Source of the DNA: Ooceraea biroi
Taxonomy: Eukaryota > Arthropoda > Insecta > Hymenoptera > Formicidae
Reading direction: 5' to 3'
NCBI RefSeq assembly: GCF_003672135.1
Contig: NC_039517.1
Span: 12,424,601 to 12,488,600 of the forward strand
Length of the DNA: 64,000 bases
The notes below the pieces were generated by a model. That model saw only the letters and a list, made by a program, of their open reading frames with translations, did not search any database and was not told the origin of the DNA. Below, in pieces: positions 10,929 to 20,962 of this stretch. How positions within the stretch are numbered: the stretch's first letter is position 1; every line of letters starts with the position of its first letter. The position numbers and the translations under genes were made by a program.

Positions 10929-12210
10929 GTCATTAAGTATGAAACTTTACAAATAGAACATAAACTTTTGCATTTTTTGGCACATGGACATGATTTATTT
11001 TCAATCAAAGTATGCGCCCATGTTATCTACACACTTCTGCCATTTTAGTGGTAGTTGGTCTATGCCTCTACTATAGAAGCCAGGAGTACGGGAATCGATG
11101 AAGTCGCGGAAGGCTGTTTCGACTGCCTGTTGAGAATTGAACAATTTTCCCACCAACAAGTTGTCCAAATTCCGGAAGAAGTGATAGTCGGTAGGTGATA
11201 GATCTGGTGAATATGGTGGATGACGGAGAGTTTCCAATTTCAACTCCTGTAGCTTTGCCACGGTCAGTCGTGCAGTGTGCAGTCGAGCATTATCATGCAA
11301 CAGGATTGGCATTGACCGATTGACCAATTTCGGTTGTTTAATAGCAAGTTGTTGCATCATTTCGTCCAGTTGCTTGCAATATACTTCAGCCGTTATCGAT
11401 GTACCAGGTTTCATAAAGTTGTAGTAGATAACACCTGACCTGGACCACCAAACAGTCACCATAAGCTTCTTCTGTGTAATGTTGGGTTTCGCGTGATGTC
11501 TCGGTGGTTTATCAGCGTTCAACCACTGATGTGAGCGTTTACGATTGTCGTAGAGTATCCACTTTTCATCGCAGGTCACAATTCGATTAAAAAAAGATCC
11601 ATTTTTGTGACGGGAAAGCAAAGAAAGGGAAGCCTCTAGACGTTGCGCCTGCTGCGCATCGGTCAATTCGTGCGGGACCCATTTGTCCAACTTCTTTATC
11701 TTACCAATTGCAGCTAAATGAACCAATATGGTGGGTATGGAAACATTGAATATCGATGCCAATTCACGTGTACTTTGAGATGGATCGGACTCTACTACGA
11801 CTCTCAAGTGATCATTATCCACCTTCGTCTTTGGTCTTCCACGTGGCTCATTAGCGAGGCTGAAATCTCCATCTCTGAAGTTTTTGAACCAATTGCCCAC
11901 CGTTGCTTTAGTAGTTGAACCTTCACCAAATACAGCGTTGATATTACGAGCTGTCTTCGACACTGTGGTTCCACGGCGGAACTCATATTCATAAATCACA
12001 CGAATTTTGGACTTTTCCATAGTTCTATAAAAAAGAATCCACCAATAAAACTAATGAAGATATTTGAACAAACAAATATGACGTTTGAAGAGCGAACATA
12101 CATCTATCACACTAACCTAACCTGATACTGACGTCTGGCGCCAAATTTGAGATAACAAATGTTAAAGATGGCGCTTTTACATTTGTAAAGTTTCATACTT
12201 AATGACCCAA
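10925..12210 (-). mobile_element. DD34D mariner element, apparently complete
   Basis: Perfect-looking ends TTGGGTCATTAAGTATGAAA, inverted at both sides for about 29 bases, flanked by TA duplications inside a TA microsatellite. 1286 bases with an uninterrupted transposase. Confidence 0.95.
11001..12020 (-). CDS. Mariner transposase, 339 aa, uninterrupted
   Basis: Single open frame from ATG 12020 to the stop at 11001, normal mariner length. The N-terminal half has two helix-turn-helix motifs (residues about 1-110), followed by WVPHELTD near residue 118, first aspartate in IVTCDEKWILYDNR, second in ILLHDNARLHTAR, third in YSPDLSPTDYHFF; the second and third are 34 residues apart. The element is of the cecropia/Hsmar1 general type. 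The usual HDNARPH motif has leucine for proline here, which might lower activity. The family excises and reinserts DNA at TA sites. No disruptive change was seen, so it is a candidate active copy. Confidence 0.92.
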   Translation of the reverse strand: MEKSKIRVIYEYEFRRGTTVSKTARNINAVFGEGSTTKATVGNWFKNFRDGDFSLANEPRGRPKTKVDNDHLRVVVESDPSQSTRELASIFNVSIPTILVHLAAIGKIKKLDKWVPHELTDAQQAQRLEASLSLLSRHKNGSFFNRIVTCDEKWILYDNRKRSHQWLNADKPPRHHAKPNITQKKLMVTVWWSRSGVIYYNFMKPGTSITAEVYCKQLDEMMQQLAIKQPKLVNRSMPILLHDNARLHTARLTVAKLQELKLETLRHPPYSPDLSPTDYHFFRNLDNLLVGKLFNSQQAVETAFRDFIDSRTPGFYSRGIDQLPLKWQKCVDNMGAYFD

Positions 12211-12224
12211 TATATATATATATA

Positions 12225-12261
12225 CAGGGTGCGCACGATAAATTGGCAAAATTTTAGTAAA
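12225..12261 (+). repeat. Solitary DD37D terminal fragment
   Basis: CAGGGTGCGCACGATAAATT and the next 17 bases match the right terminus of the 9588-10882 element, but in the opposite orientation. The match stops at 12261, where a palindrome starts. Confidence 0.85.
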
Positions 12262-12360
12262 CTCTGGTAAACGGAACGGCACAGAGATGGCAGTTGCTAT
12301 ATATATATATTATATATATATATAGCAACTGCCATCTCTGTGCCGTTCCGTTTACCAGAG
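12262..12360. repeat. 99-bp perfect palindrome
   Basis: CTCTGGTAAACGGAACGGCA at 12262 is mirrored exactly at 12360, with a pure TA core. It could form a cruciform. Confidence 0.92.
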
Positions 12361-12810
12361 TTGCAGTCGGTAATCCATTTCTCCTGGTAAAACGTTGACA
12401 CAGTCATTAAGACTCACCCGTATATTCTGTATATTTTGTGGATATTAATAACACATACATGTCTACATACATCTTATATACGATTACATATCTAAGGTAC
12501 GATTACATACTTACACATATACATAACATATGTCACTGCATATCTGCTATATGTATAGACGCATGTATGTGTTATGTATATCCACAAAATATATAGAACA
12601 TATATACATTAGTTATACATATAATGTACATTGCATGTACATATGTACATCCACAGAATATTTCTTGTACATTATTCCAGTTGCATTTGTACATACATAT
12701 TATATGCAATGTACGTATACTGTATCATGAGTGTATATACATCGTAAATGCAATATACATAAATGTTTATACATGGAATATACTATATATATCAAAATGT
12801 TATGTGGGAC
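12361..12810. other. ACATAT-rich low-complexity stretch, no gene
   Basis: Dominated by TACATA/TATGTA words; short ORFs are rich in Tyr/Ile/His/Cys from this bias. Confidence 0.6.
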
Positions 12811-13580
12811 ATGTCGTTGACGTTTACATTGACAGGCAAGAGTAGTATCCTCGCGACAAACTACTTTCCAGCCGTAGATTTGAGTGATGGTGATTACGAA
12901 CTTGGTCTGGTTGTCTTCGAAACGTATCACACGATACCGAATGTGAACTTATCGAATAATAAATTCTACTATGGTGATGATGATAAGGAGATTACGATTC
13001 CCGATGGATCATATGCATTGAACAATAAAACAATATCTAAAACGCACGCTCATACACTCGCAACGTGTGAAACGTCCCGTTGACGGTGCACGGCGCAGCG
13101 TCACGCATCTAACGAAGCGAGAGGACGACAACGATGAGGATTATTCGATAGTACTGCGCGCTAATCACAGCACGATGAAGAGTGAAATCAAGTGCGCATA
13201 CAGAGTGAATTTCAGCAAACCTAACAACATAGGATCGTTGCTAGGAGTATCTGCGAATCGTATCTTACAACCGGGAAAATGGCATGAATCGGATGTGTCG
13301 ATAAAAATAATGAATGTAAACATTATTCGTGTGGAATGCAGCGTGACTGCCGGTGCATACAGCAATGGCAGACGCGTGCACACGATACATGAATTCTTGC
13401 CGAGGGTGGCACCGGGATATAAAATATCAGAAACACCTACGCAGATCATTTACCTTCCGATCGTCGTCAGGAGCGTTACGGAGCTAACGATACGCGTTGT
13501 AGATTAAGAGGGACGACTACTCGATTTTCGCGGCGAGGAGATTACCATTAGATTACACGTGCGGCGGCGGCAAGAGTAAC
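12811..13580 (+). pseudogene. Polinton-like/viral cluster, gene A (structural-type protein relic)
   Basis: Starts at ATG 12811 and stays open to about 13081. Homology to an arthropod-wide family of unknown function then continues in the frame of 13067-13507. A TAA at 13505-13507 interrupts it, and the same frame reads on to a TAA at about 13578. The sequence contains the short phrases DLSDGDYELG and IGSLLGV. It is the first of four colinear plus-strand relics. I recall this family beside double-jelly-roll-like proteins in insect genomes; a structural role is inference. Breaks: one frame change between about 13020 and 13067, and one nonsense. Confidence 0.5.
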
Positions 13581-13585
13581 AGAAC

Positions 13586-13774
13586 GTGGGAGCGTTGGTA
13601 ATGCTCGTGTTAAACGACAATTTTGCGAGAGGTAATATTTTTCCGAGGAAATCAACTGCTGTTACGGTATCGAGTGATAATACAACTCAACAACCTGATA
13701 AAAGAAGAAAGCTCACCGCATCGAAAGTTGCATTCTTACGATCCTTGGGATTCATCGTACGACATATAACATAA
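13586..13774 (+). pseudogene. Polinton-like/viral cluster, small basic gene B
   Basis: A 62-codon frame with a basic block (DKRRKLTASK) followed by a short conserved-looking FLRSLGF. It lies six bases after the end of gene A and overlaps the probable start of gene C. A small basic ORF in this position fits what I recall of related insect clusters. Function unknown. Confidence 0.4.
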
Positions 13775-14979
13775 CTGATATACTAAATATTGGTGGTGAG
13801 CCCGTCTTCGACGATCGCATCGTCAAAATCGAGACTCACACGTACAATCCGTATGCCAACACAACGTTTGGATACAGCGATGAGATATGAATACCTATAC
13901 AACATCAACATTTGTATACGTTACCATACGAGAGTTTTCTCTAAATCGAGGGTAAATTAACGATAAAGAAACACACAGCGAATAAGCATGTGGTATTGGC
14001 GAACAATTGCGTAGCGTTCATGTTCAATGAGATTCGCTACGAACTCAACGGTGTGGACATTGATCGCAGCAGAAACGTCGGAATAACCTCCACTCTGAAA
14101 AACTATGTATCTCTGACGACATCAAGGAATGAGATGCTGAAGAATGCTGGATGGGATATCGTGCATTTTTCAAACGGCGAAGAGGGCCACTTCAATTTTT
14201 GCGTACCGCTTAGCATGCTGCTGGGATTTTGTGAAGACTACAGACGTGTGGTGATTAATGCACGTCATGAATTAATTCTCATACGCTTGCGCAACGACAA
14301 CAATTGTCTAAGAGGAGATGTTGAGATCCAGCCTGAGATTAAATTACTCAAAGTACAGTGGCGTATGCCCCACGTCGCATTGAACGAGATCAATAAGCTG
14401 GCTATGCCACGAACTCTAGAGAGTGGAAGATTTCTGAGCATGAGTTTCCGCTCGTGGGATCTGCAAGAATCTCCTTTGCTGCAGAGCACGACTAAGCATT
14501 CGTGGACCGTCAAGGCAACAACGCAACTCGAGAAGCAGCGATACGTCATTTTTGCGTTGCAGACTGGTCGAAAGAATAACAAAATGAGATCGATAACTCG
14601 ATTCGACGATTGCAAATTAACTAATGTGAAACTTTATCTAAACTCGGAATTTTATCCATACGACGATTTGAACCTCGATTTCGGTAAGAAGAGATATGCC
14701 ATCCTGTATGATATGTACGCGCGATTTTACAAATCGTATTATGGAGGCAATCATGATGAGGCGCTTCTTCCCATCAACAAATTTGGATCTTGCGGCCTCT
14801 TCGTCGTCATCGATTGTTCGCGACAGAGCGAATCTGTGAAGACTGCCACCGTTGACGTGCAATTAGAGTTCGACTGCATGGAAGACATACCGGCGAATAC
14901 TACAGCCTACTGTCTAATCTTGCACGATCGCGTAGTCGAGTATAGCCCCTTGACCAATGTTGTGCGCAAAACCATTTAG
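13762..14979 (+). pseudogene. Double-jelly-roll-like (capsid-type) protein relic, gene C
   Basis: The homologous frame is readable from about 13771, is interrupted by TGA 13888-13890 and TAA 13942-13944, then stays open for 329 codons from 13990 to TAG 14979. The long part is beta-rich and carries FMFNEIRYELNGVDID near its start and LILHDRVVEY near its end. In insect annotation such proteins are often labelled double jelly roll-like, a fold used by capsid proteins of Polintons and related DNA viruses; I assign it on sequence feel, not on a search. Two nonsense codons in the N-terminal tenth make it a relic. Confidence 0.55.
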
Positions 14980-15041
14980 AGGAAGACGATGGTAATAATA
15001 TAAAACACGTATATGTGTGTGAGAAGAGACTAGTGTAAGAG

Positions 15042-15587
15042 ATGCTTTGTAACCGATCGCAGTGTAACATCACAAATGACATAATGACCGGTGTACCGAC
15101 ATTTGTGGACCTGCAAGGTTTTATCGTCGACCGCAACCGATTCATCATGAAAGAAGTGGCGGTGCTGAGAGAGGGACACGTTCTATCGCACTACATATTT
15201 GCGAGTCCATGGCATTTCCTCACGAAGAGCGAGCTATCTCATGCTTCGTGGCTAACAGCGAAGCATCATGGATTACGATGGCAGGATGGTTGCATTCCAT
15301 ACAGCATGGCGAGACGTCTGATTACCACCGCTGTCATGACGGATAATACCGATGACTCACCTTCACTCATCTACGTTAAGGGACTTCAAAAATGTCAATG
15401 GCTATGAGATCTGCTCGACGAAGATACAACAGCACCAATTGAAAACATGGAAAACGATTACGAGGATATACCCACATTGTTCAATATGGTCGATACACTA
15501 CGATGCGATAAACATTTAAAACATTGCGCGATGCAAAATGTATTTAAAATGTATAAGTGGTGGTCTAAGCGCCATAACAAATTATAA
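15042..15587 (+). pseudogene. Polinton-like/viral cluster, gene D (possible nuclease)
   Basis: A 181-codon frame from ATG 15042 to TAA 15585-15587, interrupted by TGA 15405-15407. The N terminus has PTFVDLQGF followed about 15 residues later by KEVAVL, reminiscent of the first strands of an RNase H or DEDD-exonuclease fold; this is weak. It follows gene C by 62 bases on the same strand and shares its balanced base composition, unlike the AT-rich flanks. The C-terminal third has paired cysteine and histidine residues. Confidence 0.45.
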
Positions 15588-15656
15588 TAAATTATATTTT
15601 TTAACAAAAATTTTTTTATTTATTTTCCTAACCCTATTATATTTAGGATTAAAATA

Positions 15657-15765
15657 TTTCATCTACTTTTAACGTCTATCGATCCACTTTTAACAACATT
15701 TCATCTACTTTTTTAACGTCTATCGATCCACTTTTAACTACATTTCATTTACTTTTAACGTTTGA
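15657..15765. repeat. 42-44-bp tandem repeat, 2.5 copies
   Basis: TTTCATCTACTTTTAACGTC occurs at 15657 and 15699, and in changed form at 15743, with CTATCGATCCACTTTTAAC between. Confidence 0.85.
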
Positions 15766-15887
15766 GGTAGAAACAAACATATAATGCTATTTTTTCTTTT
15801 AATACAAAATATATTTTAACACAGAATACAAGGACTCAATAAAATAGTGTACGAGTCAAACAACCAACGTAGTCAAGATTTAACAAA

Positions 15888-17020
15888 ACAGTTACTAATA
15901 TTTCCATGCCCATGTCATTCCTCTGCATTAGCTGCTCATGCTGCATGTGCGAAGATACCATCATATTGTGACGAGTTAAAAAAAAATAGCTTCTTATATT
16001 AACAGTAGTCCGAAACGTACGGCAATTTTTCACGAATTTTGCAATTGCTTTCAAGAAAAGTATCGCAAAATTTTAAGACTAAGTGATACACGCTGGCTGT
16101 CTCACTACACATGCGTTGAGAGACTTCTTCAGTCATGGTGTACTATTACACATTTTTTGCAAGAAATGGTTGTAAGTGAAAAATGTAAATCTGCAATACA
16201 TCTTTTGTCTATGATAGATAATGTAGAATTAAAAGCTTATTTTCTTTTCCTCAAATATGTTTTACATTTCTTTAATGCGTTCAATGCATTCTTCCAATCC
16301 ACAGAAACAAGAGTCCACTTATTGCAATTAAAATCAAGTAACTTTCTCTTGCAAATGTGTCGAAACTTTTTGAAGAAAGATTACTTGGAAGATGTAGCCA
16401 CAAATATAAATTTTGCACAGAAAGAAAATCAAAAGGATATAAATGATATTCTTGTTGGATCAGAATGTGAAGAGTACCTTGATAATTTAATATTAGAAGG
16501 TCACATTGATGCAGTTACACAAGTTCGACAACACTGCTTACACTTTTACGTAACTGCTGCAGAGGAAATACGTAAAAGATTGCCAGTTAACAACGACTTT
16601 TTGAAAAAAATTGCAAGTTTTCATTCCATCTACAGCCGTATTCGATAGTAATAGAAACACGTCGTTCCAGCATGTTTCTTTCATTGCAAAAACTATTGGT
16701 GGTTTCGATGAAGAATCTTTAAAAAACGAGTGGTTTTCATTACCGGTTGATTTCACCACAGAAGAGAAACAAATTTTATTTCTATTAGAATTTGATGAAA
16801 TGTGGGAAAAAATATTGCTGCGCCATTTGCCCAATAGCGTTTATAAATATCCCAATTTGAGAAATCTTTTGAGTGCTGTCCGATCACTTCCAAATTCAAA
16901 TGCAGATCCAGAGCGAACATTCTCACTTTTAACGGATTTAAAATCCAAAAAACGCAATAAACTTTCTTCAACGTGTGTTAAGGAGGTTCAGGTGCTTCAA
17001 AAAATGCAGCCAACCTCGTG
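15888..17020 (+). pseudogene. hAT-family transposase, C-terminal part, broken
   Basis: Several plus-strand frames give ordered hAT motifs: AAHAACAKIPSYCDEL near 15930-15980, KILRLSDTRWLSHY near 16060-16110, an open 163-codon frame (16157-16648), then a second frame (16611-17021) with the dimerisation region LPNSNADPERTFSLLTDLKS near 16890-16950. At least two frame changes and a stop near 16000 separate the parts. The zinc finger and the first catalytic aspartate at the N terminus are absent. It most resembles the ZMYM/SCAND3-type hAT group. No hAT ends or 8-bp duplication were found, so only an internal fragment remains. Confidence 0.75.
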
Positions 17021-17876
17021 AAATTTTAATATATTGTTCTGCAATGCAAAATAGAATTATGTGAATTTTTTGGAATTTTTCATGGCCCCGTTTTGAAAAA
17101 TATCGATTCAAAAGATTTTCCTTTTTTCATAGGCTTTTATGGGTAATGACATAGTACACAATTTCAGAATGAAATAATGCAAGAAAAAATGCAAATGACA
17201 AAGAAAAAAAATGTGCACATTTACCTTAATAATTTACAAATAAATGAGAGAAAAAAGGAGGGAGATTATCGCATATTTCATAGAGAAATTAATTATTAAA
17301 AATGAAATTGCCTGATTTTTCGTCTGCTGAGAAATTGGAAACTAACAAATGTGGCAACAGCGCAATCGAGTATAGTATACTGATTGGTTCTCTCGCTTGG
17401 CTCGAACTTCGTGTTGCGAATGTCAGAATGTCATAGTGGCTGTCAGTGCGGTTATATTGATAATTTTATTTATCTGTCATTTTTGTGGTTAACGCTTGAA
17501 TTTTGCGGTGAACGCTAATGTGCTGTTGCCAAGTCAGCATAGAATCCTACCGCGTCCCACTACTCCCCCCGATGAAGCACCCGAACCTCCTTAATGCGAC
17601 TTGTGTATTAAAATCAGCGTTGAAGAGCAGAGGCGAAACAGCTGCGAATATGGCAATAAATGAACAGCATTTATCTCGTATGCAGTCTGACAAGTTATAT
17701 ACAACCTGCCCGACGAAAAAGAAAACTAGTTGTACTTTATATGCTGACAATGAAAGTGCTAGTTGCTCGTATACATAATTTCTCATATACGTAATTTTAT
17801 TATATTATTTTTATATACAATACCGAAATGTGTGCAAACGATTTTGCACACATTATTCTTGTCTACAACAGGCACA
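17021..17876. other. No recognised gene
   Basis: AT-rich to about 17340, then more balanced. An 86-codon frame at 17518-17778 is rich in cysteine and serine and has no recognisable similarity. Confidence 0.5.
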
Positions 17877-18010
17877 CACACTAAAAATCGAACAGTGTAC
17901 TAAAGTATCATGTCTGCGAAAGATTGACATCACACTAAAAATCGAAAAGTGTGCTAAGGTATCATGTCTGCGAAAGATTGACATCACACTAAAAATCGAA
18001 AGATGTCTTG
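17877..18010. repeat. 54-bp tandem repeat, about 2.5 copies
   Basis: CACACTAAAAATCGAA starts at 17877, 17931 and 17985. The period is a multiple of three, which is why an ORF stays open across it. Confidence 0.92.
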
Positions 18011-18203
18011 TCTGTACACAAAATCGTGTAATGTGACAAAATAGTATAATGTGGTAGAATAGGGCTCCAGGCGAAGGTCCACTTAAAAAAGACGTATTCA
18101 CGTCAAAAACGCACCATTAGTGGCACCTCAAAGGTGGTGTGGAAGTTCACAATGTACACATTAAAATCGAAAAAGTTAAAATTTTCGATGTCAGCATGTC
18201 AGA

Positions 18204-18312
18204 TCCCATACAGCACAGAAACTTCCAACAACATTGCAGTAATATTGCAAATGTTGCTGCAATGTTTCCAATATTACTGCAATGTTGTTGCAAGCTTCTG
18301 TGCTGTATGGGA
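18204..18312. repeat. 109-bp inverted repeat (MITE-like)
   Basis: TCCCATACAGCACAGAAACT is mirrored at 18312, and inner words such as CAACATTGCAGTAATATTG are also mirrored. Confidence 0.85.
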
Positions 18313-18408
18313 TATATCTCTATACGTATGTCACAGTTGCTACTACTTTAAGATATGATAATTAATTGTATAATTAAACGAACTTACCTGTAAGTGAAGT
18401 TCGATTGT

Positions 18409-18558
18409 AATTATGCCTGGTGTCTCGTCCGGATGGATAAAGAACTATGTAGTCATGCTGTGCTGACCGCATATCCAACAGAGTTTTAAAAACCATAAAT
18501 AAAATGGAAAAACGGGGCCCTTCAGTCCCGTCGCGCTGCGCGCGCACGTAACCTCATT
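18409..18558. repeat. DIRS-like terminal inverted repeat, low-coordinate copy
   Basis: Contains GGTGTCTCGTCCGGATGGAT and ends near CACGTAACCTCATT. Outside it, 18368-18408 (including ACTTACCTGTAAGT words) is unique to this end, as in DIRS where the two ends differ at their tips. Confidence 0.85.
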
Positions 18559-18630
18559 ATTTCAAAGTTGCGAGGCAAATCGCCTAACATAGAGGGAGGA
18601 AAGAAGCCAAAGACTTTGGGTGGGGAAAAT

Positions 18631-18745
18631 CCATCCGGACGAGACACCAGGCATAATTACAATCGAACTTCACTTACAGGTAAGTTCGTTTAATTATACA
18701 ATTATGCCGTGGTGTCTCGTCCGGATGGATAAAGAACTATGTAGT
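18631..18745. repeat. DIRS internal complementary region
   Basis: Reads CCATCCGGACGAGACACC ... AATTATACAATTATGCCGTG ... GGATGGATAAAGAACTATG. It matches the reverse complement of the two outer ends fused head to tail, including the non-shared tip of the low-coordinate end. This is the template used to restore the ends from a circular intermediate in the DIRS model. Confidence 0.8.
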
Positions 18746-19979
18746 TATTCAAAGCGCGATTTGCCGAGAAGTACCAAATTATCATAACGCTTGGTAGAAA
18801 ATCCAAGGAAGCAGGGGTACATTATAAAGCCTGTACATCCTCCAAAGAAAGGAACTGGGCGCACCTGTGGGCGCAAAAAACCAACCAAAGGAATTAGAAC
18901 AGCAACAGACAAATAAGGGTCATAACCAGTCTACTATAGGAGACTCCTGAGACTGGTGTAAAAATAGTATAATAATATTATAAGAAGAACGATCAATCCG
19001 CAAGCAAAGTAGCTGCGGTAACGAAAAAGGAAATAAACCGAAAGCATTGCTCACGCTCGTTTTCGTGCCGCCGGAGCGACATCGTCAGGTCAGGACGACA
19101 AGGAAGTACTGCGAATTGAGTGATATTCCGCTTACGAGCGAACGGGTTATACAGGAAGGCCGATAAGTGCCACCCGTCGGAACCAACCGTATGTCTTACG
19201 AAAAGACGGGAGACGGAAATAACTACAAGAACCAAGACAATTAGCCCTCATAACGAGGCATAAATTTCGGAGTAAGAAACATAAAGATTTCTTGATAAAA
19301 CAAAATCCAAAAGGCTCGCGATGATAGTCTTATAATAATAAGTTGTTATCACGCAGGATAGAGTAAAGAAATATAATCGACCGCATGAAGATTCCTGGCG
19401 GGGTCGAGATAGAGCGCAAGCAAAAGGAACAATACACAGATCCAGACGACAGAAAAAACCGGGAAAAATAGATAGCAGTTGCGCGCAACTGGCGGTTGAT
19501 GTTATCCGAATGTCCGGCATCCGAATGATGGCTTGACCCATAGTGAACGATAAACAGAGATATAACGACTGTGAGAGAGTAGCATATTGATCGGATCGTG
19601 GCGCTAGAAGAAGGACTAGTGTCATAGTAACAGCAGTACAGACAGAAGAAAATATAGACGCCAACTTGGCCAACGGGCGCAGATACAGATAGAATGAGAT
19701 TATTGGGCATGTGGCAACCGAGAAGGACTGTATCGAAGTAGAGATATAGTATAAGGAGTATACAATAGCAGAGTACAGTGCAAGAATCGGCAAATATATC
19801 GGGTAAACGAAGCTGCTTTCACACTGTGAAGGTGAACGTCCTATGGAGTTCCCAGTAATTGAGGCAGATCATACTATCGAGATATGATAAACACAGCAAT
19901 CGCTCCTAAATCAGGGGCGAAGAACCAGGAAGCCTCAACGTTTCACGGTTGCTATTAATGCAACCAACTCTGCGACGAA

Positions 19980-20962
19980 AAGACTAAATGCTGTCTCAGC
20001 CCGATTGGACGCCCGAGTAGGCAGTAGTGACTCAGCATCGATGACTGGAACTCTTGATGCGGCGACTGTAATGACAGTGCCGAGGAAGGCAATATAAAAA
20101 ACGAGAAAAGTAAGTATTGCGCTGTGCGCGCCATCTCCGTCTATCTCCGGTGATATTGCAGACTTGAAAATCTGCGGCAAAATACGCTACAGCATAGCAC
20201 ACTATTAGCATAAGAGCGTGAACGTAAAAAGTGCTAGAAACAGCCGTTCCGAAGCACCAAACCCATCCACATGGGGGGTTACCTTCTATGGAGCTCGCCA
20301 GCTCGTTAAAGGTACATCAAAGAACAGAGGACCCTCGGAGCCAGAGCGAGCTGCAGCGCACTAAATAACGTTAGAGAAAACGCCAATCCGATTGTAATCT
20401 GAACTCAGATATCCGGAGGGTGACATCCACACGCCATAGGTTTGAGAAAGAGTCTCCAGGACCAAAAGCTTCTGTCTCTCAGCTGTCTTGAAATGAAGCA
20501 GGTCATATAGAGCTGCATAAACGGGATAGGGTAAACCGCTAGAAGCAAGCAATTATGTGTGTGAAATCTCGGATAGAGCACCGAGGATCTCATAACACAT
20601 TCAGTATCATTGGCAGATCGGTAAATAGAATCGTAGCTGCAACCCAAGCTACATTTGGCGCCCAAAAAGAAGAATAGATCCAAGAAGGCTGACATCTTTC
20701 GTCGATAGACCTCTTCCAGAGCGTCTAAAGATCGAAAATCGTGTAAAAATACGATGGATTGAGAATTCCTCCGTCGCAATGCCCTAACCAGGGAGCAGAC
20801 GGTCGCAGGAAAAGTGGAAGGTGTCGTGGACAGGCCACGAGACAAAACCATAAAGTTCGTTACTAATAACAGAGAAAGAGAGGAGTGCAACGATACCAGC
20901 TGAGATGCGTTCAAGATGCACAATGTCGTACAATTTAGCATCTTGAGGCTATAGTACGTCAA
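19980..20962 (-). pseudogene. DIRS-type reverse transcriptase-RNase H remnant
   Basis: Minus strand, several frames. From 20962: RGLSTTPSTF (the GLSxAPxxF block), SIVFLHDF about 22 residues later (in place of YLDDF), then LGAKCS. In another frame DPRCSIRDFTHII, then YDLLHFKTAERQKLLVL. RNase H-like pieces FFDVPLTSW and ASRVPVIDAES follow, down to about 19980. Order and spacing agree with DIRS pol. The catalytic YxDD aspartate pair is changed to HD. Weak similarity to the downstream methyltransferase-like region (WPSWRLYF, HDPIN) continues to about 19500. Confidence 0.6.

Noticed and set aside
12530..12763. Tyr/Ile/Cys-rich short ORFs
   Set aside because: Product of TACATA low-complexity DNA.
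18380..18700. ACTTACCTGTAAGT and CTTACAGGTAAGT words read as splice junctions of a host gene
   Set aside because: They are part of the DIRS tip and its complementary region, mirrored copies of each other, with no flanking exons.
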